From CFX2 sp014338005 (GTDB taxonomy: Bacteria; Chloroflexota; Anaerolineae; Aggregatilineales; Phototrophicaceae), in NCBI GenBank assembly GCA_030263555.1, contig SZPE01000001.1, positions 62,001 to 126,000 of the forward strand: a stretch of 64,000 nt of DNA, read 5' to 3'. Of the stretch, positions 34,723 to 43,444 are shown piece after piece. Below the pieces are notes generated by a model that was not told the origin of the DNA, did not search any database, and worked only from the letters and a program-made list of their open reading frames with translations. Positions within the stretch are counted from its first letter, which is position 1. Each line of letters starts with the position of its first letter. Made by a program: the position numbers and the translations under genes.

Positions 34723-35496
34723 ATGTCCCGCAGTAAACCGAACGCCACCCTCGCCCTGCGCCTGAACAAGTTTGTCCTCCGGCTGTCGCGGAATTGGCTG
34801 CGTATCGCGCTGGTCATCCTGGGTTTTTATATCAGCCTGCCCTGGCTGGCTCCCACGCTGATGAAACTGGGGCTAACCGGGCCGGGCATGACGATTTATA
34901 CGCTCTACAGCCCCTTCTGCCACCAGTTCGCATTTCGCTCTTTTTTCCTGTACGGCGAACAGCCGGCCTATCCGCGTTATAACACCGGCTCTCCGCTGAC
35001 GCCTTTTGAAGCCTATGCCGCTCAACTGCCGGATTTCGACCCCGCCCGCGTCCATCCCATCGGCGGGCGAATTGGCGACATTTATTCCTTCACGCCGGGC
35101 TACCAGTTCGCCGCCCGCGATTTCGTCGGCAACCAGCAGATGGGTTACAAACTGACGCTGTGCGAGCGCGACATCAGCATTTATATCGCGCTGTTCGTGG
35201 GCGGGTTGATCTACAGCCATCCCCAGGTGCGGCGGCGGCTGCGCCCCGTGCCGATTTACCTGTACGTCATCCTGGGCGTGCTGCCTATCGCCCTGGACGG
35301 CCTCAGCCAGATGCTCGGTTATCCCCCATTCGGGCTGTGGCCCGCCCGCGAGACGCTGCCCATCTTCCGCGTCGTCACCGGCGCGCTGTTCGGCCTTATG
35401 AACGCCTGGTTAGGCTTCCCCTATCTAGAGATGTCGTTCATCGAAACGCGCCAGCAGGTCGAAGCCAAGCTGGCGCGCGCGGGAATCTATCTCTGA
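34723..35496 (+). CDS. DUF2085 family membrane protein
   Basis: 257 residues with about five hydrophobic segments. The DUF2085 signatures are visible: SPFCHQFAFRSF in the first loop (family CHQ..RSF) and LCERDISIYIALF (family C.RC..IY). The family has conserved Cys/His residues and unknown function. It follows TlpA by 6 bp, so it belongs to the redox cluster; paired Cys near the outer face could be a substrate of the thioredoxins (inference). The gene ends before a 24-nt palindrome. Confidence 0.85.
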   Translation: MSRSKPNATLALRLNKFVLRLSRNWLRIALVILGFYISLPWLAPTLMKLGLTGPGMTIYTLYSPFCHQFAFRSFFLYGEQPAYPRYNTGSPLTPFEAYAAQLPDFDPARVHPIGGRIGDIYSFTPGYQFAARDFVGNQQMGYKLTLCERDISIYIALFVGGLIYSHPQVRRRLRPVPIYLYVILGVLPIALDGLSQMLGYPPFGLWPARETLPIFRVVTGALFGLMNAWLGFPYLEMSFIETRQQVEAKLARAGIYL

Positions 35497-35528
35497 TACT
35501 TCGATACGCTTAAACTGCCAAAGTCCAG

Positions 35529-35552
35529 GACAGGGGGCTTAAGCCCCCTGTC
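35529..35552. terminator. 24-nt perfect palindrome, bidirectional terminator
   Basis: GACAGGGGGCTT is followed directly by its reverse complement, a 12-bp perfect stem between two convergent genes. There is no strong U-tract, but the position and stability fit a shared transcription barrier. Confidence 0.65.
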
Positions 35553-35568
35553 TCTCTGGATGTTTCAC

Positions 35569-37929
35569 TCAGTCCGATTTGCCGGGATCATCATCATTCG
35601 GCAGCGGCGTATTGGTCGGCGGCGGCGGCTGAGTCGTCGGCACCGGCGTATTGGTCGGCGCTTTGGTCGGCCCCGGCGTCCAGGTCGAGGTCGGCGGGCC
35701 TTTGGTCGGGGTCAGCGATGGCGTATAGGTCGGTCGCGGCGTATTGCTTGGGCCTGGCGTATTGGTCGGCGCCGGCGTCGGCACTTCATCCAGGATGATC
35801 TCGCCGAACGGGTCGTCGCCAGGGCCGCCGGGGCCGCTGCCGCCGCCGTTGTTCCCGCAGCCGATGATAAACCGGCTGCCGTTGAAGTCCACCGGCGACA
35901 TGCCGATGCTGCTCAACGTCGAGGATACACCGTCGAAGTCAATGAAGATCGGCGTGATCGAATTCGGGCTGAAGGTGTAATCCTGTATCCAGCGTCCTTC
36001 GGTCTTGCCATACGTCGGCGGGTTGGCATCCTGGGTGGGACTGTTGGAATCCCATATCTGCACGCTGCCGGGGCTTCCAGGCGGCGCGGCGACCGTTACC
36101 CTGGCTAAGGTCAGCACACCCGGCGCGACCTGCCGCCAGTTGATGGTGAAATCGGTGAACGGCGCGATCTGGTTGCGGTTGTTCACCACTTCCAGCCGCA
36201 CAATGCCGAACTGCTCGAAGCGCACAAAACGCACGCGCAGGTCTGCCGAGGCGCAGTCCGGGGTGCGGGTCGGCGACGGCGTGAAGTCCGGGTCGAAGGT
36301 CGGCGTGGGTGTCGGGTCGGGCAGCGCCAGCGTAATTACGCAGTCCGGGCCGCCTTCGGGGTTGTGGAAATAAAACTGCGTGCCGCCGTAATCATGGATG
36401 GTGGTATACTTTTCCAGCTCCAGCGGGCCGTTGGCGAACAGCGCGCCCCAGGTGGCCGAGTCGTTGGCCGAAATCGTGCGGTCGTTTTCGTCCGTTTCGG
36501 CAAACGGCGGGTTGGACGGGTCGGCATTGGTGTCGGTCGGAGGGTCGCGGTCTATGCCGTGCCAGTGCGGCAGGTTGTTCATGCCCAGGTCAGACACGTA
36601 CATCAGCGGGAAGTCCGGGACGGATTTCCAGCGGAACAATGCGCGCGTCAGGAAAGTAGCTCTATCGTTATCATTGGTGATCTCGATACGCACGGTATTC
36701 CCGCGAATGCTTAGGTCGCCGGCGGTGATGCGCTCGCACAGGAAGGGCGGGCGCGGCGTGGTGGTCAGCGTCGCTGACGGGATGGGTGATGGGGTGTTGG
36801 TGCTGGTCGGCGGCAGCGTTTGCGACGGCGTGTACGAAGGCGTGAAGGTCGGCGTATCGAAGGCCGGGTTGTCCGCGCCGGGGTTGTTGATCGCCCCAAC
36901 CGCCCGCGCCGCGCGGAACGATTCGACGATAGCCGTGCGCCGCGCCTGCATGGTGATGTAGTTCCGCAGCCCCAGCGGCGTCACCAGCGGGTGATTGAAC
37001 GTCACCACGATGGTCACGCTGTCGGCAGGGCCGCCGGCGTCCATCCAGGGCAGACCGGCATTTTGCAGCATCCCGCCGTCCGCGACCATCTCAGCCGGCA
37101 GCACTTCGTTCAGCAAACATGACGGCACCGGCGGATCCAGGTCGTTATCGGCGTTGTCACGCAGCGCCGACTCGCCCAGATAGTTGACAAACCGTGTTGT
37201 CACCGGGTTAGCGTCAATTTTATGGAAGGTCGTCGAGCCGCTGTCACGCTCCAGCCGGTCGCGCGTGCTGCAAATCATCACATGGAACCAGCCGCGCTGG
37301 TCAGAACGCGGATACGGACGCTCCCAGACCTGCGCCCAGGGCCAGCTGCCGATGTCTTTTTTGGCATCCTCGCCCGTCGGGATGTCCATCGGGTTTTCTT
37401 CCAGCAGCAGGCCAGAAGCGCCGCGCCGGGCTTCTTCCATGATGGACAGCAGCCGCGCCATATCCTTACGCATATCCTGGTCGGACTCGTTGTTGGGTTC
37501 GCAGTTGCGCCCGTCATTCCAGGTCGCAAACAGGGACTCCAGGCCGCCCTTATAAACCTGCACTTGGTACGACTTTACATTTCCATTTCCGTCCGTATAC
37601 GAGTACGAGCGCGTGTCTTTCGTCCCGCGCTGGTCTATACCGCCGTATTCCGGCTCGTCATCATACACGCACGGGATGAAGCCGGTCGGGTCGGACACCT
37701 TGTTTTTGGTGTCCATCACGAACCGGTCTTCGTAATACTGCCCGGTGCTGGCATAACGCGCCGCCGTCCGAGCGGCGTTTTGCAGCGTCACCCAGGCCTG
37801 GAAGATGCGCCCAAACTCGATGATGCCAAACAGCAGCAGCAGCAAAATGGGCAGCGTGATGGCGAACTCGGCCAGAGTCTGACCCTTTCGCCGTCTCCTC
37901 TCGCGTTCGGTGTTGTTGTCCATACACAC
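35569..37929 (-). CDS. Large TadE-type minor pilin
   Basis: 786 residues. Residues ~16-45 are TadE-like: KG|QTLAEFAITLPILLLLLFG with a prepilin-peptidase-style Gly and Glu at +5, then NAARTAARYAS. Typical TadE proteins are 150-200 residues. Here a ~600-residue extracytoplasmic part follows, with two Thr/Pro-rich linkers (~360-395 and ~700-780) and beta-rich segments between them that may be carbohydrate- or Ig-like (not recognised). Downstream of TadG and another TadE in the same operon. It probably forms part of an Flp/Tad pilus tip or envelope fibre. Confidence 0.85.
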   Translation of the reverse strand: MCMDNNTERERRRRKGQTLAEFAITLPILLLLLFGIIEFGRIFQAWVTLQNAARTAARYASTGQYYEDRFVMDTKNKVSDPTGFIPCVYDDEPEYGGIDQRGTKDTRSYSYTDGNGNVKSYQVQVYKGGLESLFATWNDGRNCEPNNESDQDMRKDMARLLSIMEEARRGASGLLLEENPMDIPTGEDAKKDIGSWPWAQVWERPYPRSDQRGWFHVMICSTRDRLERDSGSTTFHKIDANPVTTRFVNYLGESALRDNADNDLDPPVPSCLLNEVLPAEMVADGGMLQNAGLPWMDAGGPADSVTIVVTFNHPLVTPLGLRNYITMQARRTAIVESFRAARAVGAINNPGADNPAFDTPTFTPSYTPSQTLPPTSTNTPSPIPSATLTTTPRPPFLCERITAGDLSIRGNTVRIEITNDNDRATFLTRALFRWKSVPDFPLMYVSDLGMNNLPHWHGIDRDPPTDTNADPSNPPFAETDENDRTISANDSATWGALFANGPLELEKYTTIHDYGGTQFYFHNPEGGPDCVITLALPDPTPTPTFDPDFTPSPTRTPDCASADLRVRFVRFEQFGIVRLEVVNNRNQIAPFTDFTINWRQVAPGVLTLARVTVAAPPGSPGSVQIWDSNSPTQDANPPTYGKTEGRWIQDYTFSPNSITPIFIDFDGVSSTLSSIGMSPVDFNGSRFIIGCGNNGGGSGPGGPGDDPFGEIILDEVPTPAPTNTPGPSNTPRPTYTPSLTPTKGPPTSTWTPGPTKAPTNTPVPTTQPPPPTNTPLPNDDDPGKSD

Positions 37930-37969
37930 CCCCTAAAAAGCGGCCTGTCTCCGGGCCGTTTACCCACCG

Positions 37970-40492
37970 TTATCGAGCCAGGCGCGTGAACATACGCGCG
38001 GCGATCTCGTCGAATACCAGTTGCAGTTCCAGCCCGTCGGTCGCGTTGAAGTAGTTGCCGCAGCTTTCGCCCGGCGCTTTCGGCACGATGATGGTGGTGT
38101 GCGGCAGCCCAGCCGCCTTCACTTCTTCCACTGTATTAAAGCCGGGGATAGGGTCTTCGCACGGGCCGCGCAGCCCCCATTCATCGTTCGGGTTCAGCAG
38201 CAGGTTTGGCTGGCCGTCGTTGCGTAAATCCTGCTGGTAGTCGGTATCAATCTGGAAGTTATCGCCCACATCGGCAATGTAACGCAGCAGCTCCTCGCCC
38301 AGGAAGTCTTCCGGGTTGTCGTCGGCGCTGCCATCGCCTTTGGAGAAACGCAGCCCGAAACCAATGCTGAAGATAGTCGGAAGCTGCAAGTCGCTGCGGT
38401 CGCTGCCGCTGCCGATCTTCAACCAGGGATACGGGTCAATCAGGCCGACATAATCCGCCCAGTCGCGGGCGTAGTCGTCCACGTCATAATAATTCACGTC
38501 GCAGTTGGGGTTGCCCAGGTTGGTATAGATGCTGCCATCGTCCAGTTTGTCGCGCGGGTCGAAGCAGAAGTGCCGCGACTCCGGCTTGGGATCGGAACAG
38601 TACGGGAAACCGGGCGCTTCGTCGCGCACCAATTCCGCCGGGTTGCCGGTCGTACCGAAGGGGCAAACCCCGAACACGCCGTACTCGCCCTTCAGCGGCG
38701 GGTCTGTCGGGTTGGTATACGGCTCCGGTAGGGTGAGCGGGCGTTTGTTGACCAGCGCCGGGTCGCTGGCGCCGGCAGCGCCGTCGCTCAGCATCACCAT
38801 CACCCAGACCGCGCCGTTGGTGCGTTTGGTGTCCGGGTTCAGCAGCGCGTTATTGGCCGTCCGCAGCGCCGCGCCCATGTTCGTCCCCCGGCAGGATGCC
38901 CGCAGTTCGTAAGTGTACAGCGCCGGGTTGGCGCCGGAGGGCAGCAGCGCCTTCCAGGCCGCCTCGTTATAGTTCGGGATCATGATCGGGTTCACCAGCG
39001 CCGTCAGCGCCGACGGGTAGCGAAACGGGTTATAATCCGGATCGCTGGTATCGCTGGTGGAGCTGTACAGGCTGCGCGGGTAGCCGAGATAAGCGTTATG
39101 GAACGGGCAGCTGTCCTTAACCGGATAATCGGCGATCTGCCCGACCGGCATTTCGACATTCCAGTAATTCCAGCCCACCGGCGTCGTGCCGAAATTAACC
39201 TTAAAGTTATCCCACACGCCGTCCCCATTGGTGTCGGCGTAGAAGTTCGGCTCGGCGCGCACCCCAACGGCTTTCTGAAGGGTATCAATGGCGTTAAACT
39301 CGTTGTCAATCATGTGCGTTACTGTCGTGCCTTCGGCGTGGGGCGGCACCAGCAGGTACGCGCCGCGATCAAAGGTGACGACGGCAACGCGGTCGCCGCG
39401 CGCGAAGTCCACCTGTTTGATGAAGTTGATGCTGGCGTCGCGCGCCTGTTTGAAGGGCTGGCACACCAGGTCGTCAAAATTCCAATCCCCATTGGGGTCG
39501 TTGCAGCAGCCGTAGAAGTTATAACCCAACTGGAAGCGGCTGAACCGCGTCGGGTAGCTGATGCCCAGGAAGGCGCTGAATTCTTGCAGCAGGTTGTCGT
39601 CCGGGTGGTAGCCGCCCGCCTCGCCGTTGGGGATTTCGCGCACGCCGGTCGGCCAGAAGCGCACCTGGCACTCCTCGCGCGGCACCCGCGAGTCGCTTAA
39701 CGACACTTCCTGCGGCGTGCTGCCGTTCATCACAAACGCGCGGAAGGCGTTCAGCTGATCCTTGAAACGCGGGTCATTGAGGATTTGATTATGCGTCATC
39801 GTCAGGATTTGTTCCCACAGTTCGGCAGTTTCGCCGCCCGGAACCTGGTCGGCGCGCGGCGGCACGATGCGGGCGCTGAGGTCTTTGGTGCTGCCGTCCG
39901 GCTGCGGAACTCTCGACCAGTCCTCATGAGAAGTCTCGTTGAGCATGGACTCGGAAACGTCCATAATCAGCACCACGTCCAGCACGGCGGTTTCCGAAAT
40001 GGCGGAAGCCTCCAGCAGCACCGTCCCCCAACCCAGCAGCCGTAAGAACACCGTTGGCGACTCAAGCTGCGCCGTCACGCGCACCAGCTTGCGTTGGTCT
40101 GCGGTACACAGTTCGGGGTCGCTGTAGTCGGTCGAGATGCAGGTTTCCACCAGCACGGCGGAGGGCGTCAGGCCGTAAAATTCGATGAACTGGCGGGCAG
40201 CCAGGTTGACGGTCGCCAGATTGCGAGCATAGGCGATGCCGTCCGGGCTTAAACCTTTATCGCCGGCCTCCAGGATTTCGGCCTGCGTCGGCGCGGCGCG
40301 GCGCACCTGCCCGGCGGCGGCCACGGCGGCGCTGTCCACCGCGCGCCGCAGCGTGCTGTAACGCACGAACAGCAGCGACACGTCGGTGACGATGCCGACG
40401 AAACCCAGCAGGACGATAAAACCAAACGCCATGATGACGATGGTCTGGCCGGTTTGCCCCCGGCGGAGCATGTGTCGCATCAGTCGTTTCAT
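37970..40492 (-). CDS. TadG-like pilus protein with split von Willebrand A domain
   Basis: 840 residues from the ATG at 40492 (AGAGG overlaps the preceding stop codon). The N-terminal helix (QTIVIMAFGFIVLLGFVGIVTDV) and TLRRAVDSAAVAAAG are TadG features. A VWA domain follows: DxSxS in LIMDVSESM (~180), the Thr of CRGTNMGAAL and the Asp of VMLSDGAAG, so the metal-ion-dependent adhesion site is complete. Its elements are pushed apart by insertions of ~150 and ~100 residues. Cys-rich and Asp-rich loops after it may bind Ca. Relatives are minor or tip components of Tad pili involved in adhesion. Confidence 0.88.
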   Translation of the reverse strand: MKRLMRHMLRRGQTGQTIVIMAFGFIVLLGFVGIVTDVSLLFVRYSTLRRAVDSAAVAAAGQVRRAAPTQAEILEAGDKGLSPDGIAYARNLATVNLAARQFIEFYGLTPSAVLVETCISTDYSDPELCTADQRKLVRVTAQLESPTVFLRLLGWGTVLLEASAISETAVLDVVLIMDVSESMLNETSHEDWSRVPQPDGSTKDLSARIVPPRADQVPGGETAELWEQILTMTHNQILNDPRFKDQLNAFRAFVMNGSTPQEVSLSDSRVPREECQVRFWPTGVREIPNGEAGGYHPDDNLLQEFSAFLGISYPTRFSRFQLGYNFYGCCNDPNGDWNFDDLVCQPFKQARDASINFIKQVDFARGDRVAVVTFDRGAYLLVPPHAEGTTVTHMIDNEFNAIDTLQKAVGVRAEPNFYADTNGDGVWDNFKVNFGTTPVGWNYWNVEMPVGQIADYPVKDSCPFHNAYLGYPRSLYSSTSDTSDPDYNPFRYPSALTALVNPIMIPNYNEAAWKALLPSGANPALYTYELRASCRGTNMGAALRTANNALLNPDTKRTNGAVWVMVMLSDGAAGASDPALVNKRPLTLPEPYTNPTDPPLKGEYGVFGVCPFGTTGNPAELVRDEAPGFPYCSDPKPESRHFCFDPRDKLDDGSIYTNLGNPNCDVNYYDVDDYARDWADYVGLIDPYPWLKIGSGSDRSDLQLPTIFSIGFGLRFSKGDGSADDNPEDFLGEELLRYIADVGDNFQIDTDYQQDLRNDGQPNLLLNPNDEWGLRGPCEDPIPGFNTVEEVKAAGLPHTTIIVPKAPGESCGNYFNATDGLELQLVFDEIAARMFTRLAR

Positions 40493-40500
40493 AAGCACCT

Positions 40501-41640
40501 CTACGGGAAGCGGATTCGCGGCTCGACGGCCGGCACCGGGAAGGCCGCCCAGACCGAAATGGTGGTGTTATCACCCAGGATGGTGAAAACCGGGTTAAAA
40601 ACCGGGTTTTTCAGCAGCAGTTCGTGCCGCCAGAACATCTCCACCAGCACCAGGCCGAAGGAAGCCAGCTTGCTGCGCTGCGAGGAGTCTTCCAGCGAAA
40701 AGCCCGGCAGGTTCACCAGCCGCTCGACTTCGGCGATCGTCCATTCCGAACCAATGCAGTGGACGCCCGCCCCGCCGACGTAGTGCTGCCCCACGAAGGA
40801 AAAGCCGCGCTGCCGCTCCAGCGAAGCCGGCGTTCCGGGGGTGTACGGGTCGTAACCAAGTAGTTCATAATAAATGTGGTTTTCCTCAACATCCGACAGC
40901 GGAACACCGCCTTCGGTACGCAGGTCATACGTCCGCACGTTGTCCGTCAGGTAATCAAACGGGTCGCGGCTGTCCCAGGCGAAGGGGTTGCCGTCGTCGT
41001 CCAGCTCGCATTCATTGGCGTTGGTCGGGTAGCGCCCCACCACCAGCACGCGCGGCATGGCTTTCGCTTCATCCACCGTCAGGCCGGGCATCTCGACCAC
41101 CGCCAGTTTGCTGCGGTGCGCCGCCGGCACGCGGGCCGGGTCAATCAATTGCAGCGCAAACACCGAAATCACAATATCATCGGGGTACTCGCCCCCGCCT
41201 GGGTCCGCGCCCTGCCGGAAGTCCAGCGGGTCCATGGATTGCAGCATGACGCACGTCAGCACGCTGTAAAAGCCCCGGTAGCGCGCATCCCGCACCACCG
41301 AGTTGCAGTCCCGCACGCCGATACGCTGGGTATCGGTGTTAGGATCGGCAGGAAAGAAGTTTTTAATCGTATTGGGAACCAGGCTGCCGTCGTTATTCCA
41401 GGACAGCGGGCTGGTATCGCCCTGCTGCACCGTGCCATACCGCGCGCCTACGCGGGTGGTTTCCAGCAGGATAAGAAAGTTATTGGCGAACCAGCCGATT
41501 TCGACCAGCCCCATGATGAGAACGATCAAAATCGGCGTGACGAGCGCCAGTTCCACGACACTCTGCCCCCTGCGGCGGTCACCATAAACCGCCGGAGTGC
41601 CGTCGAGAAGCTCGACAAGGGTTTTTAGTAATCTTCGCAT
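40501..41640 (-). CDS. TadE-type pilus assembly protein
   Basis: 379 residues. RG|QSVVELALVTPILIVLIMGLVEIGWFANN is a TadE membrane helix with a prepilin-like Gly/Glu pair. The ~320-residue remainder is extracytoplasmic, with no family I recognise, and is about twice the usual TadE length. GAGGGCGGGCG precedes the ATG at 41640. It is first in the TadE-TadG-TadE operon, with an extended -10 (TGGTATCAT) near 41686-41694. Confidence 0.85.
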   Translation of the reverse strand: MRRLLKTLVELLDGTPAVYGDRRRGQSVVELALVTPILIVLIMGLVEIGWFANNFLILLETTRVGARYGTVQQGDTSPLSWNNDGSLVPNTIKNFFPADPNTDTQRIGVRDCNSVVRDARYRGFYSVLTCVMLQSMDPLDFRQGADPGGGEYPDDIVISVFALQLIDPARVPAAHRSKLAVVEMPGLTVDEAKAMPRVLVVGRYPTNANECELDDDGNPFAWDSRDPFDYLTDNVRTYDLRTEGGVPLSDVEENHIYYELLGYDPYTPGTPASLERQRGFSFVGQHYVGGAGVHCIGSEWTIAEVERLVNLPGFSLEDSSQRSKLASFGLVLVEMFWRHELLLKNPVFNPVFTILGDNTTISVWAAFPVPAVEPRIRFP

Positions 41641-41842
41641 CGCCCGCCCTCAATAGATTACCGGTTGACGCATATCGGCAATTTGATGATACCACAAGCC
41701 TGACTTTATGCGGTGCGGCTACTGATAAGAAGTTGTACGAGTTTTGTGCAAAAACGGGCAGCCCGCTGGTACTGTGGGGGTGCTTCGCCGCTCATCAGAT
41801 GGTCTGAGGGAGCGAGCAGCTTTATCAAGGGGGATCAAACAT
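41641..41842. promoter_or_regulatory. Upstream region of the Tad operon
   Basis: On the minus strand an extended -10 element TGg-TATCAT lies at 41686-41694, ~50 bp before the TadE ATG. A good -35 is absent. On the plus strand TTGACG (41665-41670) has only a poor -10. Nothing coding was recognised here. Confidence 0.4.
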
Positions 41843-41877
41843 AAGGGCGCACCGCCATGCGCCCTTACTTTTTCTTT
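41843..41877. terminator. Strong hairpin between regulator and Tad operon
   Basis: TAAGGGCGCA/TGCGCCCTTA gives a 10-bp perfect stem with a 6-nt loop. On the plus strand it is followed by ACTTTTTCTTT. On the minus strand, where the neighbouring genes lie, it ends the response-regulator operon but has only a weak U-tract (ATGTTTG). Confidence 0.65.
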
Positions 41878-41882
41878 AACTT

Positions 41883-41903
41883 GCAGCTCGCAGCTCGCAG
41901 CTC
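41883..41903. repeat. Heptamer tandem repeat GCAGCTC x3
   Basis: Three exact copies of GCAGCTC lie directly after the hairpin and before the regulator stop. Similar short degenerate tandem tracts next to terminators occur in Chloroflexota intergenic regions (recalled, unsearched). Confidence 0.7.
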
Positions 41904-41920
41904 GACACTCAGCACCGACT

Positions 41921-42634
41921 TCACCGCGTGCTGCTCACCGTCTCCTGTTCGATTTCCACGCGCGCCCGCACAGCATAACCGCGCCCATGCCGTGACTGGA
42001 TGATGGCCGGGCGCTCCGGGTCATCCTCGATTTTGCGGCGCAGATTGCGAACGTGGTTGCGAACCAGAGCGGTATCGCCCGTGCCGCGCGGGTACTGCCA
42101 CACGTCGGACAGCAGCGTTTGAGTCGAGTGAAGCTGGTTGGGTGCGCTGCACAAAAACAGCAGCAGGTCAAATTCCATCTGCGTCAGCATCACCTTACGC
42201 TCGTTGACATACACCGTCAGGCTGTCCGGCACAATACGCAGGCGCGGCAGATCATCGTTCTGGCGGTGGATGCGGCGCAGGTGGGCGCGCACGCGCGCCG
42301 CCAGCTCGCGCAAGGCGAATGGTTTGCGTAAATAATCGTCCCCACCGGTTTCCAGGGCATCGGCCACGCCATAGGACGAGTCGGCCTCGTTGAGGAAAAG
42401 GATTGGCGTTCGGGATGTCAGGGGTGCGGCGCGCAGCCGGCGGCACAGCGCCAGCCCATCCATTCCCGGCAGGTGCATACTGATGACCAGCATGTCCGGC
42501 GGCGCGGCCTCGACCCAACGCAGCGCATCATGGCCGGAAGTGGCTTTGGCAACCACATAACCTTCCCGCTTGAGCAGTTGTTCGATCATGTCCAGGGTTT
42601 CGGCGTCATTGTCTACGAGCAGGATTTTATACAT
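41921..42634 (-). CDS. OmpR-type regulator with receiver lacking the phospho-acceptor Asp
   Basis: 237 residues: receiver (~1-118) plus winged-helix DNA-binding domain (~135-228, MLTQMEFDLLLFLCSAPNQLH...RNHVRNLRRKIE...GRGYAV). The N-terminal acidic site is kept (LLVDND) and so is the Lys of YLRKPF. The phospho-acceptor position in PDMLVISMHLPGMDG is Ser52 instead of Asp, and the switch Thr is Asn in LFLNEAD. It therefore likely works without phosphorylation, or senses something else. It is 120 bp downstream of a canonical regulator-kinase pair on the same strand, with its own -10 (TATACT) and a TGTTTA-N6-TAAACA palindrome upstream. Confidence 0.9.
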   Translation of the reverse strand: MYKILLVDNDAETLDMIEQLLKREGYVVAKATSGHDALRWVEAAPPDMLVISMHLPGMDGLALCRRLRAAPLTSRTPILFLNEADSSYGVADALETGGDDYLRKPFALRELAARVRAHLRRIHRQNDDLPRLRIVPDSLTVYVNERKVMLTQMEFDLLLFLCSAPNQLHSTQTLLSDVWQYPRGTGDTALVRNHVRNLRRKIEDDPERPAIIQSRHGRGYAVRARVEIEQETVSSTR

Positions 42635-42674
42635 TGCGGCCAGTCCCGTTCAGGTAACAGTCTTATATGCAACC

Positions 42675-42719
42675 AGTATAGCCTGATAAGCGCGCTACTA
42701 CTGTTTACAGATATAAACA
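42675..42719 (-). promoter_or_regulatory. Candidate promoter/operator of the atypical regulator
   Basis: TATACT on the minus strand at 42675-42680 is a fair -10. About 20 nt upstream lies a perfect palindrome TGTTTA-N6-TAAACA (42702-42719), well placed for a dimeric regulator, perhaps autoregulation. A recognisable -35 is missing. Confidence 0.45.
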
Positions 42720-42754
42720 ATTTGTGAATTCCTGAACCGGGCAAGCCAGACAAC

Positions 42755-43444
42755 TCAGGCCGAGATCATATATCCGACCCCGTGAATAGTACGAATGTAC
42801 CGCCGGTCGGTATTTTTTTCGATTTTGGCGCGCAGGTTACGCACGTGCGCCCGCACCAGGTCAGGGTCGCCGGTGTTGGGTGGATATTCCCACACCACTT
42901 GCAGCAGGTGCGAAGGCGACAGCGCCCGATTGGGATTTTCCATCAGGTAGCGCAGCAGCCGGTGTTCGGTGGAGGTTAGCTGGATGCGATAACCTTTGAC
43001 GTACACCTGGTAGGTATCCGAGTCCAGTTTAAGCTCGCTCAACTGGATAACCGCATCGCTGCGCGTTTCGCGCGTGCTGCGGCGCAGCAGGGCATGAACG
43101 CGCGCCCGCAGTTCGGCCAGTTCAAACGGCTTCACCACGTAATCATCCGCACCCGCGTCCAGGCCGTCCACAATATCATCGGTGCTGCCTTTGGCCGTTA
43201 GGAACAAAATCGGCAGCGCGGTAAAACGCGGGTCGCGCCGAAGCTGCTGGCAGAGCGTGATTCCATCCATGCCCGGCATGATAATATCGAGGATCAGCAG
43301 GTCGGGTGCGCGCTTTTCGATCAGCGGCAGCGCCTCCAGGCCTGAATGAGCCAGGCCAACCTCAAATGCTTCGCGCTCCAGCACGCGGCCCAGCGTATCC
43401 AATACCTCCGGGTCATCGTCCACAGCCAGGATATATGCCATCAT
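42755..43444 (-). CDS. OmpR-family response regulator
   Basis: 229 residues. A canonical receiver with ILAVDDDP, phospho-acceptor Asp53 in LLILDIIMPGMDG, Thr in LFLTAKG and Lys in YVVKPF, then an OmpR/PhoB winged helix (~130-228, LTSTEHRLLRYLMENPNRALS...RAHVRNLRAKIEKN). Its ATG overlaps the stop of the sensor kinase by 4 nt (ATGA), so the kinase at 43441-46038 is the obvious partner. It would bind target promoters as a phosphorylated dimer. Confidence 0.94.
   Translation of the reverse strand: MMAYILAVDDDPEVLDTLGRVLEREAFEVGLAHSGLEALPLIEKRAPDLLILDIIMPGMDGITLCQQLRRDPRFTALPILFLTAKGSTDDIVDGLDAGADDYVVKPFELAELRARVHALLRRSTRETRSDAVIQLSELKLDSDTYQVYVKGYRIQLTSTEHRLLRYLMENPNRALSPSHLLQVVWEYPPNTGDPDLVRAHVRNLRAKIEKNTDRRYIRTIHGVGYMISA

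Noticed and set aside
41665..41877. Small RNA on the plus strand ending at the 41843-41877 hairpin
   Set aside because: TTGACG has no acceptable -10 at the right distance, and no known RNA fold was seen; hairpin alone is kept.
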